From Streptomyces smyrnaeus (GTDB taxonomy: Bacteria > Actinomycetota > Actinomycetes > Streptomycetales > Streptomycetaceae), in NCBI RefSeq assembly GCF_017676345.1, contig NZ_JAFFZM010000014.1, positions 62,001 to 126,000 on the forward strand: a DNA stretch of 64,000 nt, read 5' to 3'. The position numbers and the translations under genes were made by a program. The notes under the pieces were generated by a model. That model saw only the letters and a list, made by a program, of their open reading frames with translations, was not told the origin of the DNA and did no database searches. Position 1 is the stretch's first letter. Each line of letters begins with the position of its first letter. This document shows positions 1-7,155 of this stretch, piece by piece.

Positions 1-563
1 GCTGGCTGGACCGGTCCAACGTGGTCTGCGTCCCCACCACCAGGGGCGCCGCCCCGCCGAACGCCGACAAGGACGAGAAGGCCGAGGCCGCCCGCGGCGC
101 GACAGCGCAGGCCCGCTACACGCTGCGCCCCCTGGCGGCCGCCTCCCGCGCGGCGCAGGCCCGCAGGGGGGTGCGGGCGTCCGTGTCCGGGGCGGGAGCG
201 GCCGCACCTGCGACGCCCGCGGAGCGTCCGGACGGTGTCCGGCTGCTGGTCCTGCGTACCGGTGAGCACCGGGCCGTGGCCATGGAGGTCCGCGAGCGGA
301 AGGGCAACGACCGCGGCTCGTGCGCCCAGGGGCTGCTGATCTACCGCGTCACCAGCGACACCGCCTCCACCCACGGTCCCGTGGAGGTCGTCGACGGCCA
401 CCCCGGAACCTCCCGCTGCCACGAGACCTCGGTGCACAGCAGGCTCGCCGACGCGCCGCTCGGTGTGGGCGAGAGCTGGTCCGACCCCCGTAACGGGCTC
501 CGGGTGGAGGTCACCGGCCGCACGGCGGACGGCGACTGGCAGGTGCGGCTGATCCGGGGCTGA
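1..563 (+). CDS. C-terminal part of a secreted, possibly M6-metallopeptidase-like protein (5' end cut by window)
   Basis: The reading frame is open from base 3 without a start codon, so the gene begins upstream of the window. A GTG at 21 is in frame but has no Shine-Dalgarno and the preceding codons (WLDRSN) look coding. About 185 residues are visible: an Ala/Arg-rich linker, then a beta-rich tail with motifs such as LLVLRTGEHRAVAMEVRE and GLLIYRV, two cysteines, and a hydrophilic end (WQVRLIRG). The order of a self-description strand followed by GLLIYxV resembles the C-terminal part of M6-type (immune inhibitor A-like) metallopeptidases, but the zinc site would lie outside the window, so the family call is an inference. 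It ends 56 bases before the convergent merR gene. Confidence 0.45.
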   Translation, partial: WLDRSNVVCVPTTRGAAPPNADKDEKAEAARGATAQARYTLRPLAAASRAAQARRGVRASVSGAGAAAPATPAERPDGVRLLVLRTGEHRAVAMEVRERKGNDRGSCAQGLLIYRVTSDTASTHGPVEVVDGHPGTSRCHETSVHSRLADAPLGVGESWSDPRNGLRVEVTGRTADGDWQVRLIRG

Positions 564-619
564 GGGGCGGAGGAGCTGAGGGGGCCAGGGCGGGCCCGGC
601 GGCTGCGGAAGCGGCCGGC

Positions 620-1249
620 TCAGTCGAACAGCTCCGCCGACCTGTGCGTCTGGGCGAGCCGACGCAGCGCGGCCAGCAGCGCGTCGCCCAGTATGTTGCC
701 GAGTACGACCGCCTCGGTCATCGCGTCGGTGTCCGGCCGTTTGCGGACGATCTCCAGATCGGTGGCGGCCACGGCGTCCGCCGCGCGCGCGTAGGCGTCC
801 AGTTGGTCGGCGAAGTCGTCCTGGTCCAGCCGCCGCAGCGCGTCCAGCACCTCCGCGGCGGCCGTCAGCGCCGGGCTCTGCTCGGAGACCTGCCACCCCT
901 GGCGCTCGGCCAGGGCCCGGATCTCGGCGACCGCCTCCCGCCGCCCGGCCACGTCCTGGTGCCCGCCGACCCTGCTGGGGGCGACGGTCCGCCGGGCGGC
1001 ATGCAGCACCTTGTGCCGACCCGTCTCGGGGCTGTCCAGTGCGGCGAGGACATCGCGTGCGGCGGCGACCGACAGCCCGCCCACCTCCAGCAGGGCACGG
1101 ATGAGACGGAGCCTGTCCACGTGCCGCTCGTCGTACTGTGCCTGGTTGTGGCTGGTGCGCTCGCCGGGCGCCAGCAGCGACTCCCGTACGTAGTACTTGA
1201 TCGTCGGCGCGGGCACTCCGCTGAGTCGGCTCAGCTCCGCGATGCGCAT
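620..1249 (-). CDS. MerR-family transcriptional regulator
   Basis: A 209-residue regulator. The N-terminal winged-helix begins at residue 1 (MRIAELSRLSGVPAPTIKYYVR), the subgroup with TIKYY in the recognition helix, followed by the usual MerR second-wing region and a leucine-rich helical C-terminal half of unknown ligand specificity. No cysteine pattern for metal sensing is visible. The start is fixed by AGGGGAG a few bases upstream; a longer in-frame extension to 1315 lacks a ribosome-binding site and would run over the likely operator. A perfect 6-3-6 dyad lies about 57 bases upstream, which suggests autoregulation. No obvious target gene is adjacent: a tRNA gene follows upstream and the convergent neighbour is a secreted protein. 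Confidence 0.85.
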   Translation of the reverse strand: MRIAELSRLSGVPAPTIKYYVRESLLAPGERTSHNQAQYDERHVDRLRLIRALLEVGGLSVAAARDVLAALDSPETGRHKVLHAARRTVAPSRVGGHQDVAGRREAVAEIRALAERQGWQVSEQSPALTAAAEVLDALRRLDQDDFADQLDAYARAADAVAATDLEIVRKRPDTDAMTEAVVLGNILGDALLAALRRLAQTHRSAELFD

Positions 1250-1305
1250 CGGGCTCCCCTTCTCCGTTGTGCGGGCGGCCCTTGCACCTTCCCTCAACCA
1301 GGATG

Positions 1306-1320
1306 GATAGTCCAACTATC
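1306..1320. promoter_or_regulatory. Perfect dyad GATAGT-CCA-ACTATC upstream of merR
   Basis: GATAGTCCAACTATC reads as two 6-base arms around a 3-base centre. It lies between the merR start and tRNA-Lys. MerR proteins bind such dyads inside their own promoters, so I infer an operator; I could not place convincing -35 and -10 boxes around it. Confidence 0.5.
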
Positions 1321-1391
1321 GGTAGCGGTGCTGACGACTGTCTGTATGCGGAAGAGCCTCCGGGGAGAGAGCAGGCCACGACGCCGGGAAC

Positions 1392-1427
1392 GCCGAAGGC
1401 CCCCCGCTCGCGCGAGGGGCCTTCGGC
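1392..1427. terminator. Hairpin next to the 3' end of tRNA-Lys
   Basis: A perfect 12-bp stem (GCCGAAGGCCCC against GGGGCCTTCGGC) with a 12-base loop, starting seven bases beyond the tRNA 3' end on the minus strand. It has no U-tract, as is usual in Streptomyces. It probably ends the tRNA transcript. Confidence 0.65.
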
Positions 1428-1433
1428 TGTCTG

Positions 1434-1507
1434 TGCGCCGCCAGGGACTCGAACCCCGGACCCGCTGATTAAGAGTCAGCTGCTCTAACCAACTGAGCTA
1501 GCGGCGC
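1434..1507 (-). tRNA. tRNA-Lys (anticodon CTT)
   Basis: A full cloverleaf on the minus strand: acceptor GCGCCGC pairing with GCGGCGC, D-arm GCTCAGTTGGTTAGAGC, anticodon stem GCTGA/TCAGC around loop CTCTTAA (anticodon CTT, reading AAG), T-arm CGGGG-TTCGAGT-CCCTG and discriminator A. CCA is not encoded. No integrase or duplicated 3' end is seen beside it. Confidence 0.95.
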
Positions 1508-1616
1508 CTGCTGACGTCGTAGACCTTAACACCACGATCCGGTGAAGCGAAAATCGATATTCCGGGCGCCACCCTCCCGACCTGCGACGCCCGGGTGCGG
1601 GCAGCGACCGGGGCGC

Positions 1617-2024
1617 TCACTGCCGGCCGGGCGGCTGGGTACCCGGCACCCGGTCCTTGAGCAGATCCCGGCCGAACTCGATCATCTTGCGGGCGTACTC
1701 CTCGCTCCAGCCCCCGCGGTCGGCGATGGCCGAGTCCGGCAGCTTGTCGAACTTCTTGGGGTCGGCCAGCTGAGCCGCCGCCGCGGCCTGGTACTCCTGC
1801 GCCCGGTCGGCGGCGGCCCGGAACGCGTGCACCAGCTCCGTCGCACGGTCCAGCAGCTCCTGCGGGTCGGTGAGCGACTCCAGACCGAAGAAGTGCTCGT
1901 CGTCGGGGGCCGCCTCGGTCGGCTCGAACAGCAGCGGGGCGGGGCGACGGTACTGCGGGCCACCGCCACCGCTTCCCGCGGCGGAGGAGCGCGAGGGGTC
2001 CGGAGCCGAGTGCGGCTCAGCCAT
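1617..2024 (-). CDS. Small conserved hypothetical protein, last gene of the nuclease-helicase operon
   Basis: A 135-residue soluble protein I cannot assign. The first 40 residues are low-complexity (Gly, Ser, Pro), the middle holds EHFFGLESLTDPQELLDRA and a long Ala-rich helix, and the end is basic (EFGRDLLKDRV). The start is decided by the ribosome-binding site: GGAGGT lies directly before an ATG at 2030 but six bases before the ATG at 2024, so 2024 is used (MAEPHS). It lies 75 bases downstream of the helicase gene on the same strand and may be transcribed with it. Nothing in the sequence links it to DNA directly. Confidence 0.7.
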   Translation of the reverse strand: MAEPHSAPDPSRSSAAGSGGGGPQYRRPAPLLFEPTEAAPDDEHFFGLESLTDPQELLDRATELVHAFRAAADRAQEYQAAAAAQLADPKKFDKLPDSAIADRGGWSEEYARKMIEFGRDLLKDRVPGTQPPGRQ

Positions 2025-2099
2025 GTACATACCTCCAAGGTCGTGGGCCGCCCCCCATTGTGCGCTCCGTACCCCCGCGCCCGCACCGCCCGCGGCAGC

Positions 2100-3497
2100 T
2101 CACTCCAGCCGGACCCGGTGCCGCGCCAGACGGGCCAGCACCGCCTGGTGGGCCTCCCAGCCGTCCGGCGCCGGGGAGACGGGGCCGAGCTGCACGGGTT
2201 CGGTCGCCGGATGCTCGTCCAGCAGTTCGGCGACGCCCGCCCGGCACACCACCACACAGGCGTGCCGGTGCCGCGACGCCAGCACACACAGCCGTCCGGT
2301 CTCCAGATGGAAACGCGTCGCATCCGGTCGCCCCGACAGCGGGTGCAGTACGACGGTGACGTCGAACTCCCGCCCCTGGAGCCGGTTGGCGGTGTCCACG
2401 GTGACCTCGGCGGCGGCGCCGTTCACCCCGCCCAGCTCGGCCAGCGCCGCGCGGACCGCCGCCGCCTGGTCGCGGTGCGCCGTGCCCACCGCGATCCGGT
2501 CGGCCGACAGCGCCGACCCCGGGCCGTCGGCGCCGCCGTCCCGCTCGCTGCGCGTACCTCCCTCGCGCTCCAGCATCCGGTGCACCAGCCGGGCGACGGC
2601 CCCGACCGCCTCCGGGTCCGTACGCGGCGTACGGGCCGCCGGCAGCTCCAGCAGGCCCCAGCCGGCGTCGGCGGCCTCGTCCAGCACCGCGTCGACGGGC
2701 GAACCGTCGGCCGGGGCCGCGAAGGAGAGCCGGCGGTCGCCCGGCCCGGTGCCGCTGCGGAACGGGGTGTACGGATAGAAGGCGTCCGACACCAGCTCGG
2801 CGGCCGACGCCGGAAGCCGCCAGGAGACCGGCAGCCGGTGCTGCGGCAGCGCCGGGTTGTGCGCCAGCAGGGTGCTGACCGCGCTGGTCGAGGGGTCGTG
2901 CGGCTGGCCCGTCCACTGCTCGACCCCGACCTGGCTGAACGGGTCGAGCTGGCCGGGGTCGCCCACGAACAGCGCCCGCTCGAACAGCCCGGCCACCGCC
3001 AGCAGCGCGTCCGAGCGCATCTGGTACGCCTCGTCGACGATCGCGTGCCGCCACGGCTCCTCCGCGGACACCCAGGCCCACTTGGCCGCCGTGGAGACGA
3101 CGATGTCCTGCCCCGCCAGATCGGCCGGCTTCGCGGAGGTCCGCACGGACGGATGGCGGTCCAGCATCGGGTCGTACGGCCTGGGTTCACTGCTGTGCAG
3201 CCGCCCCACCGGCAGCTGCGGGTCGGCCGTCGCCAGCCGGTCCACCAGGTCGTCCACCTGTGCGTTCGTCTGTGCGATGACCATCAGCGGGTGCCCTGCG
3301 GCGGCCAGTTCGCGTGCCGCGCGCACCACGAGGGTGGACTTGCCCGCGCCGGGCGGCGAGTCCACCACCACGCCCCGGTGCGCGCCGTCCAGCGTGTCGG
3401 CCAGGATCGCCTCGGTGGCCGCGGCGGCGGCCCGGCCGGGGTCGGCCGCCCGCTCGGCCGGAGCCACGGCCCCGGACGGCTCCACGATCGCTGTCAC
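2100..3497 (-). CDS. Compact superfamily 1 (UPF1/Dna2-like) DNA helicase or AAA ATPase
   Basis: A 465-residue ATPase. Walker A is SPPGAGKST at about residues 47-55, Walker B is AIVDEA at about 152-157, motif III is GDPGQLDPF at about 179-187, and a motif V/VI-like region (TANRLQGREFDVTVVLHP) is near residues 380-405. This order is that of SF1 helicases of the UPF1/Dna2 type, but the protein is short and has little room for accessory domains. The GTG start overlaps the stop of the 511-residue gene upstream (GTGA) and has GGAGG in front, so the two are translationally coupled. With the nuclease two genes upstream it looks like the motor of a nuclease-helicase complex; that partnership is an inference. 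Confidence 0.8.
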   Translation of the reverse strand: MTAIVEPSGAVAPAERAADPGRAAAAATEAILADTLDGAHRGVVVDSPPGAGKSTLVVRAARELAAAGHPLMVIAQTNAQVDDLVDRLATADPQLPVGRLHSSEPRPYDPMLDRHPSVRTSAKPADLAGQDIVVSTAAKWAWVSAEEPWRHAIVDEAYQMRSDALLAVAGLFERALFVGDPGQLDPFSQVGVEQWTGQPHDPSTSAVSTLLAHNPALPQHRLPVSWRLPASAAELVSDAFYPYTPFRSGTGPGDRRLSFAAPADGSPVDAVLDEAADAGWGLLELPAARTPRTDPEAVGAVARLVHRMLEREGGTRSERDGGADGPGSALSADRIAVGTAHRDQAAAVRAALAELGGVNGAAAEVTVDTANRLQGREFDVTVVLHPLSGRPDATRFHLETGRLCVLASRHRHACVVVCRAGVAELLDEHPATEPVQLGPVSPAPDGWEAHQAVLARLARHRVRLE

Positions 3498-5029
3498 AGC
3501 ACGTCCTCCGCGGTCACCGGGTCGGGGCGCTCCGCGCTCGGCTCACCGGGCGGACCGCCGTGCGTCCAGGGCGTCTCCTCCGGCTCGGGCAGCCCCGGCC
3601 CACCGCGCGGCGCGTGCTCGAACAGCGTCCAGCACATCAGATCGCCCTTCTCCGGCACCGTGCCCGGCGCCGGCTCCTTGCCCCGGCCCATCCCGCCGAC
3701 CAGCCGCAGCACGTACTCTCCCGGGCCGGCCATCTCCACCAGCTCGGCCCGCTGCTGGGCCCCGGTCGGCAGCTGCCGGTGCAGCTTGTCCCCGTCGGAC
3801 AGCAGCGGGACGTCCTGGGTGTGCACCGTCACCAAGGGGCGGGGCGAGGGCCGCTTGCCGTCCGAGTACGCCATCTCCACCTCCAGCACCTCCGCCAGGA
3901 AGGCCTCGCCCGCCAGCCGGCGTACGGCCATCACCAGCGGGTCGTCCAGCGCCTCCTGTGCGTCCAGCTCGGCCTGCCGCTGCTCGCGCATGGCCAGCTT
4001 GCGCGCCGCCGTCACCGCGTCGTCCCGGCGCGGCTGGGGCGGCTCGGCGGCCCGCAGCCGGTCCCGGTGGTGGGTGTAGGACTGCCGGTCGCGCCGCCAT
4101 CTGTCGGGCACATGTGCGGCCTCGGGCAGGGCGCGCAGCAGATCGACGCCCTGCCACATCGCCTCCCAGGTGGGGCGCAGCTGGGAGGCCACCAACTCGT
4201 GCACCTCCTGCGCGGCGCCCGGCACGCCCTTGTCGTAGCGCGCGATGGCGGGGGCGAGCAGTTCGTTGTCGAACGCCGGATCGGTCGCCGGTCCGGCCGG
4301 AGGCACCAGCAGCTGCCCGCGCGCGTCCCGGCCCAGCTCGGCCCGGAGCGCCGCCTCGGCTCCGCCGAGCCCGTCCGGCGGCGCGAGCCACGCCAGCAGC
4401 GCGCCCAGATGCTGGTCCTCCAGCTGGCTCTGCCCGGTGGCCCAGTGCCGCGACAGCAGCCCCGTCATCGACAGCAGCAGCGAGGAGCCCGGCACCCGGG
4501 CCCGCTCGCCGTAGTGCGTCAGCCAGCGACCCAGCAGCGGCACCCGGGGCGGCGCCGGGTGCTCGGCTCCGGGGTCCTCCTCCGCGGTGCGCCGGAACCG
4601 CATCGAGCGCCCCAGCAGCCGTACGAAGTCCACGCCGGGCCCGGTGGGCACCAGCACCTGCGGCGCGTCGGCGCACAGCTCCGCCTCGACGGTGACGCGC
4701 TTGCCGGTCTCCGGGTCGGTCTCCTTGCGCTCGACCAGCTCCACCTCGTCCTGGCAGGACTCCAGGTGCGGCAGCATCGCCTCCGCCAACCGCCCCAGGA
4801 ACGCGAACCGCAGATCGCGGTCGCGCGGCTGCGGCACGGTGAACACCTCGGGCGCCGACCGGTCGGTGCCCAGCATCACCCCCAGGGGGGCGCCGTTCTC
4901 ACCGGCAGTCGTCAACGGGACGAGGACGAGCGGGTTCGTGGCCAGATGCCGGTGGCGCACGGTCGCCACCGGCCGCGCGCGTCCGCACGCGGCGGCCTCC
5001 ATCCGCGCCAACGCGCTCAGCAGCGACAT
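3494..5029 (-). CDS. Unrecognised 511-residue protein between nuclease and helicase genes
   Basis: I do not recognise this family. It is a large soluble protein without signal peptide or membrane segments, with no Walker motif and no clear catalytic pattern. Features visible are a basic N-terminal part, a helical middle with many Arg and Glu residues (about residues 260-380), and a beta-rich C-terminal part (YVLRLVGGMGRGKE) followed by a Pro/Glu-rich tail. Its start overlaps the nuclease stop (TGATG) and its stop overlaps the helicase start (GTGA), so the three proteins are probably made together in fixed proportion. A role as scaffold or DNA-end recognition subunit would fit but is a guess. 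Confidence 0.75.
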   Translation of the reverse strand: MSLLSALARMEAAACGRARPVATVRHRHLATNPLVLVPLTTAGENGAPLGVMLGTDRSAPEVFTVPQPRDRDLRFAFLGRLAEAMLPHLESCQDEVELVERKETDPETGKRVTVEAELCADAPQVLVPTGPGVDFVRLLGRSMRFRRTAEEDPGAEHPAPPRVPLLGRWLTHYGERARVPGSSLLLSMTGLLSRHWATGQSQLEDQHLGALLAWLAPPDGLGGAEAALRAELGRDARGQLLVPPAGPATDPAFDNELLAPAIARYDKGVPGAAQEVHELVASQLRPTWEAMWQGVDLLRALPEAAHVPDRWRRDRQSYTHHRDRLRAAEPPQPRRDDAVTAARKLAMREQRQAELDAQEALDDPLVMAVRRLAGEAFLAEVLEVEMAYSDGKRPSPRPLVTVHTQDVPLLSDGDKLHRQLPTGAQQRAELVEMAGPGEYVLRLVGGMGRGKEPAPGTVPEKGDLMCWTLFEHAPRGGPGLPEPEETPWTHGGPPGEPSAERPDPVTAEDVL

Positions 5030-6195
5030 CAGCGCGCCTCCGGGCCCGGCGCGGTCGCCGGCTCCGCCGCCGCCAGGGCCTCGGCGCGCAGTGCCGCCGC
5101 GCGGCGCAGCGTCGCGGCGGCCGGGTCCTTCGCGGCGGCGTTGTCCGGATCGCCGGAGGCCGCCGCGAGCACCTCGTCCACCGTCGTCAGCCCGCCCAGC
5201 TCGCCGCGCACCGAGCGGCCGAGCGCCACCACGTCACCGGCGGACCTGGCCCGGTCGCGGCAGTGGAAAGCCAGCTCGCAGGTGGACAGGCACTCGGGCG
5301 CGTAGGCGGCGGGCACCGACTCGACGGCCGCCGTCAGCGCCGCCGGTTCCTGGTCCGGCGCGAAGTGCACGCCCTCGGGCAGTTCGGCGGCGATCTCCTC
5401 CAACCGGGTCAGCCGCCGCAGCTGGCGCCGGGTGGCGGCGATCTGCTTGCGCAGCTGGAGCAGTCCGCCGGTGGGCAGGTTGGAGAAGTCCTTCGGGCAC
5501 ACCAGCAGCGCGCTCTCGCGCACCGTACGCAGCCCTTCCAGCGCGAGCGCGTACACCGCCGCCTGCCGGGCGGCGGCGCCGACCTTCACCGGGTCGGCCG
5601 AACCGTCCAGGATCGGGAACGACTTGATCTCGATGATGGACACGGTGCCGTCGGGATGGACGGCCAGTGCGTCCGGCTCCAGATACGCCGTCGACCCGGC
5701 CACCTCCAGCGCCAGCAGCGGGTGATCGAGCAGCGTCCATCGGCCGCCGTCCGCCTCGATCAGCGCCTGCCGGGTGCGGAACGCCCGCCCGGCCGGGCCG
5801 TCGGCGGTCAGCTGCGGCACGGTGACCTCCGCCGGGTCCGGACGGGCCGCGCCGGTGTGCTCGCACAGCAGCGCGAGCAGCACCTCGCCGCCGTCCGCCT
5901 TCACAGCCGCCTCGAACGCGTTTCCGCGCACCAGCGCGAACTGCGACTGGCCGAACGGCGCGGGCGAGCCCAGGGCGTGGGCCACCGCGCTCTTGTCGAC
6001 GCCCGCGCCGTCCAGCAGGGCGCGGCGCCGACAGCCGGGATTGGCGGCCAGCGCGGCCAGCGCCCGCGCGTCGAGCGGGCGCTGCGGTACGTCGGGCCCG
6101 CCGCGCAGCTCGGCGAGCCGCTGCACCGTGGCCTGCCGGTCGGCCGGCGCGGTGCCCTGCGGCGGTGTCTGCTTCGGTAGCGAGGAGCTAGTCAT
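5029..6195 (-). CDS. RecB/Cas4-like PD-(D/E)XK nuclease with predicted iron-sulphur cluster
   Basis: A 388-residue protein. Nuclease motifs appear in the expected order: Glu95 (GNAFE), Asp175 (LEPDAL), Glu189-x-Lys191 (IIEIKS) and Gln211-x3-Tyr215 (QAAVY). Four cysteines have the Cas4/AddB/Dna2 arrangement, one N-terminal (Cys55) and three after the nuclease core (Cys302-x3-Cys306-x5-Cys312), which in those families bind a 4Fe-4S cluster that holds the fold together. The ATG at 6195 (MTSSSLPK) is chosen; the ribosome-binding site is weak. It is first in a tightly coupled operon with an unknown protein and an SF1 helicase. No cas genes or AddA/B-size helicase lie near, so it is neither a CRISPR Cas4 nor a standard AddAB. 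Confidence 0.85.
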   Translation of the reverse strand: MTSSSLPKQTPPQGTAPADRQATVQRLAELRGGPDVPQRPLDARALAALAANPGCRRRALLDGAGVDKSAVAHALGSPAPFGQSQFALVRGNAFEAAVKADGGEVLLALLCEHTGAARPDPAEVTVPQLTADGPAGRAFRTRQALIEADGGRWTLLDHPLLALEVAGSTAYLEPDALAVHPDGTVSIIEIKSFPILDGSADPVKVGAAARQAAVYALALEGLRTVRESALLVCPKDFSNLPTGGLLQLRKQIAATRRQLRRLTRLEEIAAELPEGVHFAPDQEPAALTAAVESVPAAYAPECLSTCELAFHCRDRARSAGDVVALGRSVRGELGGLTTVDEVLAAASGDPDNAAAKDPAAATLRRAAALRAEALAAAEPATAPGPEAR

Positions 6196-6374
6196 CGGCT
6201 GTGGCCTCGGGGGAGGGTGCGGTACCCGCGGAAGTCTCGCATCCTCCGCTGACAACGCGCCTCCCCATGTCGGCAACGCGCCCCCGCCCGATCGCCTCCT
6301 GGTGGCCTGCGCGAAGATGGAACAGTGGCTTCCGGACAGACCGGAGCACCGTCGAGCACGTCCGAGAGGTCCCT

Positions 6375-6968
6375 ATGGCACCGCGCATCCTCCTCGTCCG
6401 GCACGGTCAGACCGAGTGGTCGACGACCGGGCAGCACACCGGCCGGACGGACGTACCGCTGCTGGACGAGGGCCGCCGGACGGCGAAGCTGCTGGGCGAG
6501 CGGCTGCACCGCGCGCCCTGGAACGGGCTGCCCGGCGTCGAGGTGTGCACCAGCCCGCTCTCCCGTGCGAGCGAGACCTGCGAGCTGGCCGGTTTCGAGG
6601 GCGCCCCGCGGTGGGACGCGCTCATGGAGTGGGACTACGGCGACTACGAAGGGCTCACCTCGCAGGCGATCCGCGAGCGCGCCGGGGACGACTGGTTCAT
6701 CTGGCGGGACGGGGTGACCGGCGGCGAGAGCCTGGCCGAGGTGGGCGCCCGCGCCGACGAGGTGGTGCGCTGGGCACGCTCGGCCGATCGCGATGTGCTG
6801 GTCTTCGCCCACGGCCACATCCTGCGGGTGCTCGGCGCCCGCTGGCTCGGCTACGACCCGTCCTTCGCCGCCCGACTGCGGCTGGACCCCGCCTCGCTCT
6901 CCATCCTCGGCTGGGCCTACGGCGACCCCGCCGTCGAACGGTGGAACGACACGGGCCACTTGGACTGA
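6375..6968 (+). CDS. Histidine phosphatase (phosphoglycerate mutase family) protein
   Basis: A 197-residue member of the histidine phosphatase superfamily. The phospho-histidine is His10 in LLVRHGQTEW, the second catalytic His is in VFAHGHILR, and the conserved Glu lies in MEWDYGDYEG. The ATG at 6375 follows GAGAGGT at a normal distance. The size and the DYGDYEG segment fit the broad-specificity phosphatase branch, close to alpha-ribazole phosphatase-like proteins, rather than glycolytic mutase; no cobalamin gene is adjacent to support that role. It is divergent from the nuclease operon with about 180 bases between the starts. Confidence 0.85.
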   Translation: MAPRILLVRHGQTEWSTTGQHTGRTDVPLLDEGRRTAKLLGERLHRAPWNGLPGVEVCTSPLSRASETCELAGFEGAPRWDALMEWDYGDYEGLTSQAIRERAGDDWFIWRDGVTGGESLAEVGARADEVVRWARSADRDVLVFAHGHILRVLGARWLGYDPSFAARLRLDPASLSILGWAYGDPAVERWNDTGHLD

Positions 6969-6997
6969 CTGGACGCTTCCACAGACTGGACGCTTCC
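6967..6997 (+). repeat. Two 14-bp direct repeats at the end of the histidine phosphatase gene
   Basis: GACTGGACGCTTCC occurs at 6967-6980 and again at 6984-6997, separated by three bases. The first copy overlaps the last bases of the stop codon. Probably a small slipped duplication. Confidence 0.6.
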
Positions 6998-7049
6998 GAT
7001 GAGGGTGCCCCTGCCCCGCCCGTCGCGGACTGCGGGTGCTCCGTGGCTG

Positions 7050-7102
7050 TGGGGGCACCTCCCGGCGGAAGTCCCCCAGCCTTCGGCCGGGATACCCCCA
7101 GG
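7050..7102. repeat. Interspersed intergenic repeat of the Streptomyces GGGGGCACCTCCC / CAGCCTTCGGCCGGG type
   Basis: The intergenic stretch carries a G-run, CACCTCCCGGCGGAAG, CCCCCAGCCTTCGGCC and a closing ATACCCCCAG, which together can fold into a long hairpin. I recall near-identical blocks scattered between genes in many Streptomyces genomes; this is memory, not a search. It lies between convergent genes and may also serve as a terminator. Confidence 0.55.
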
Positions 7103-7155
7103 GGAGCAGGGCCGACAGGCGCAGCCCCCATTGCGAGGTACGTAGGCGTTCGGCC

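Noticed and set aside
1434..1507. tRNA-Lys as attachment site of an integrated element
   Set aside because: No integrase, no repeated tRNA 3' end and no change in composition next to either tRNA gene in the window.
1542..4079. Long open frame on the plus strand opposite the small protein, helicase and 511-residue genes
   Set aside because: Arg/Gly/Pro/Gln-rich composition without any motif; it is the antisense shadow of GC-rich codons. The minus-strand genes have motifs, ribosome-binding sites and coupled overlaps.
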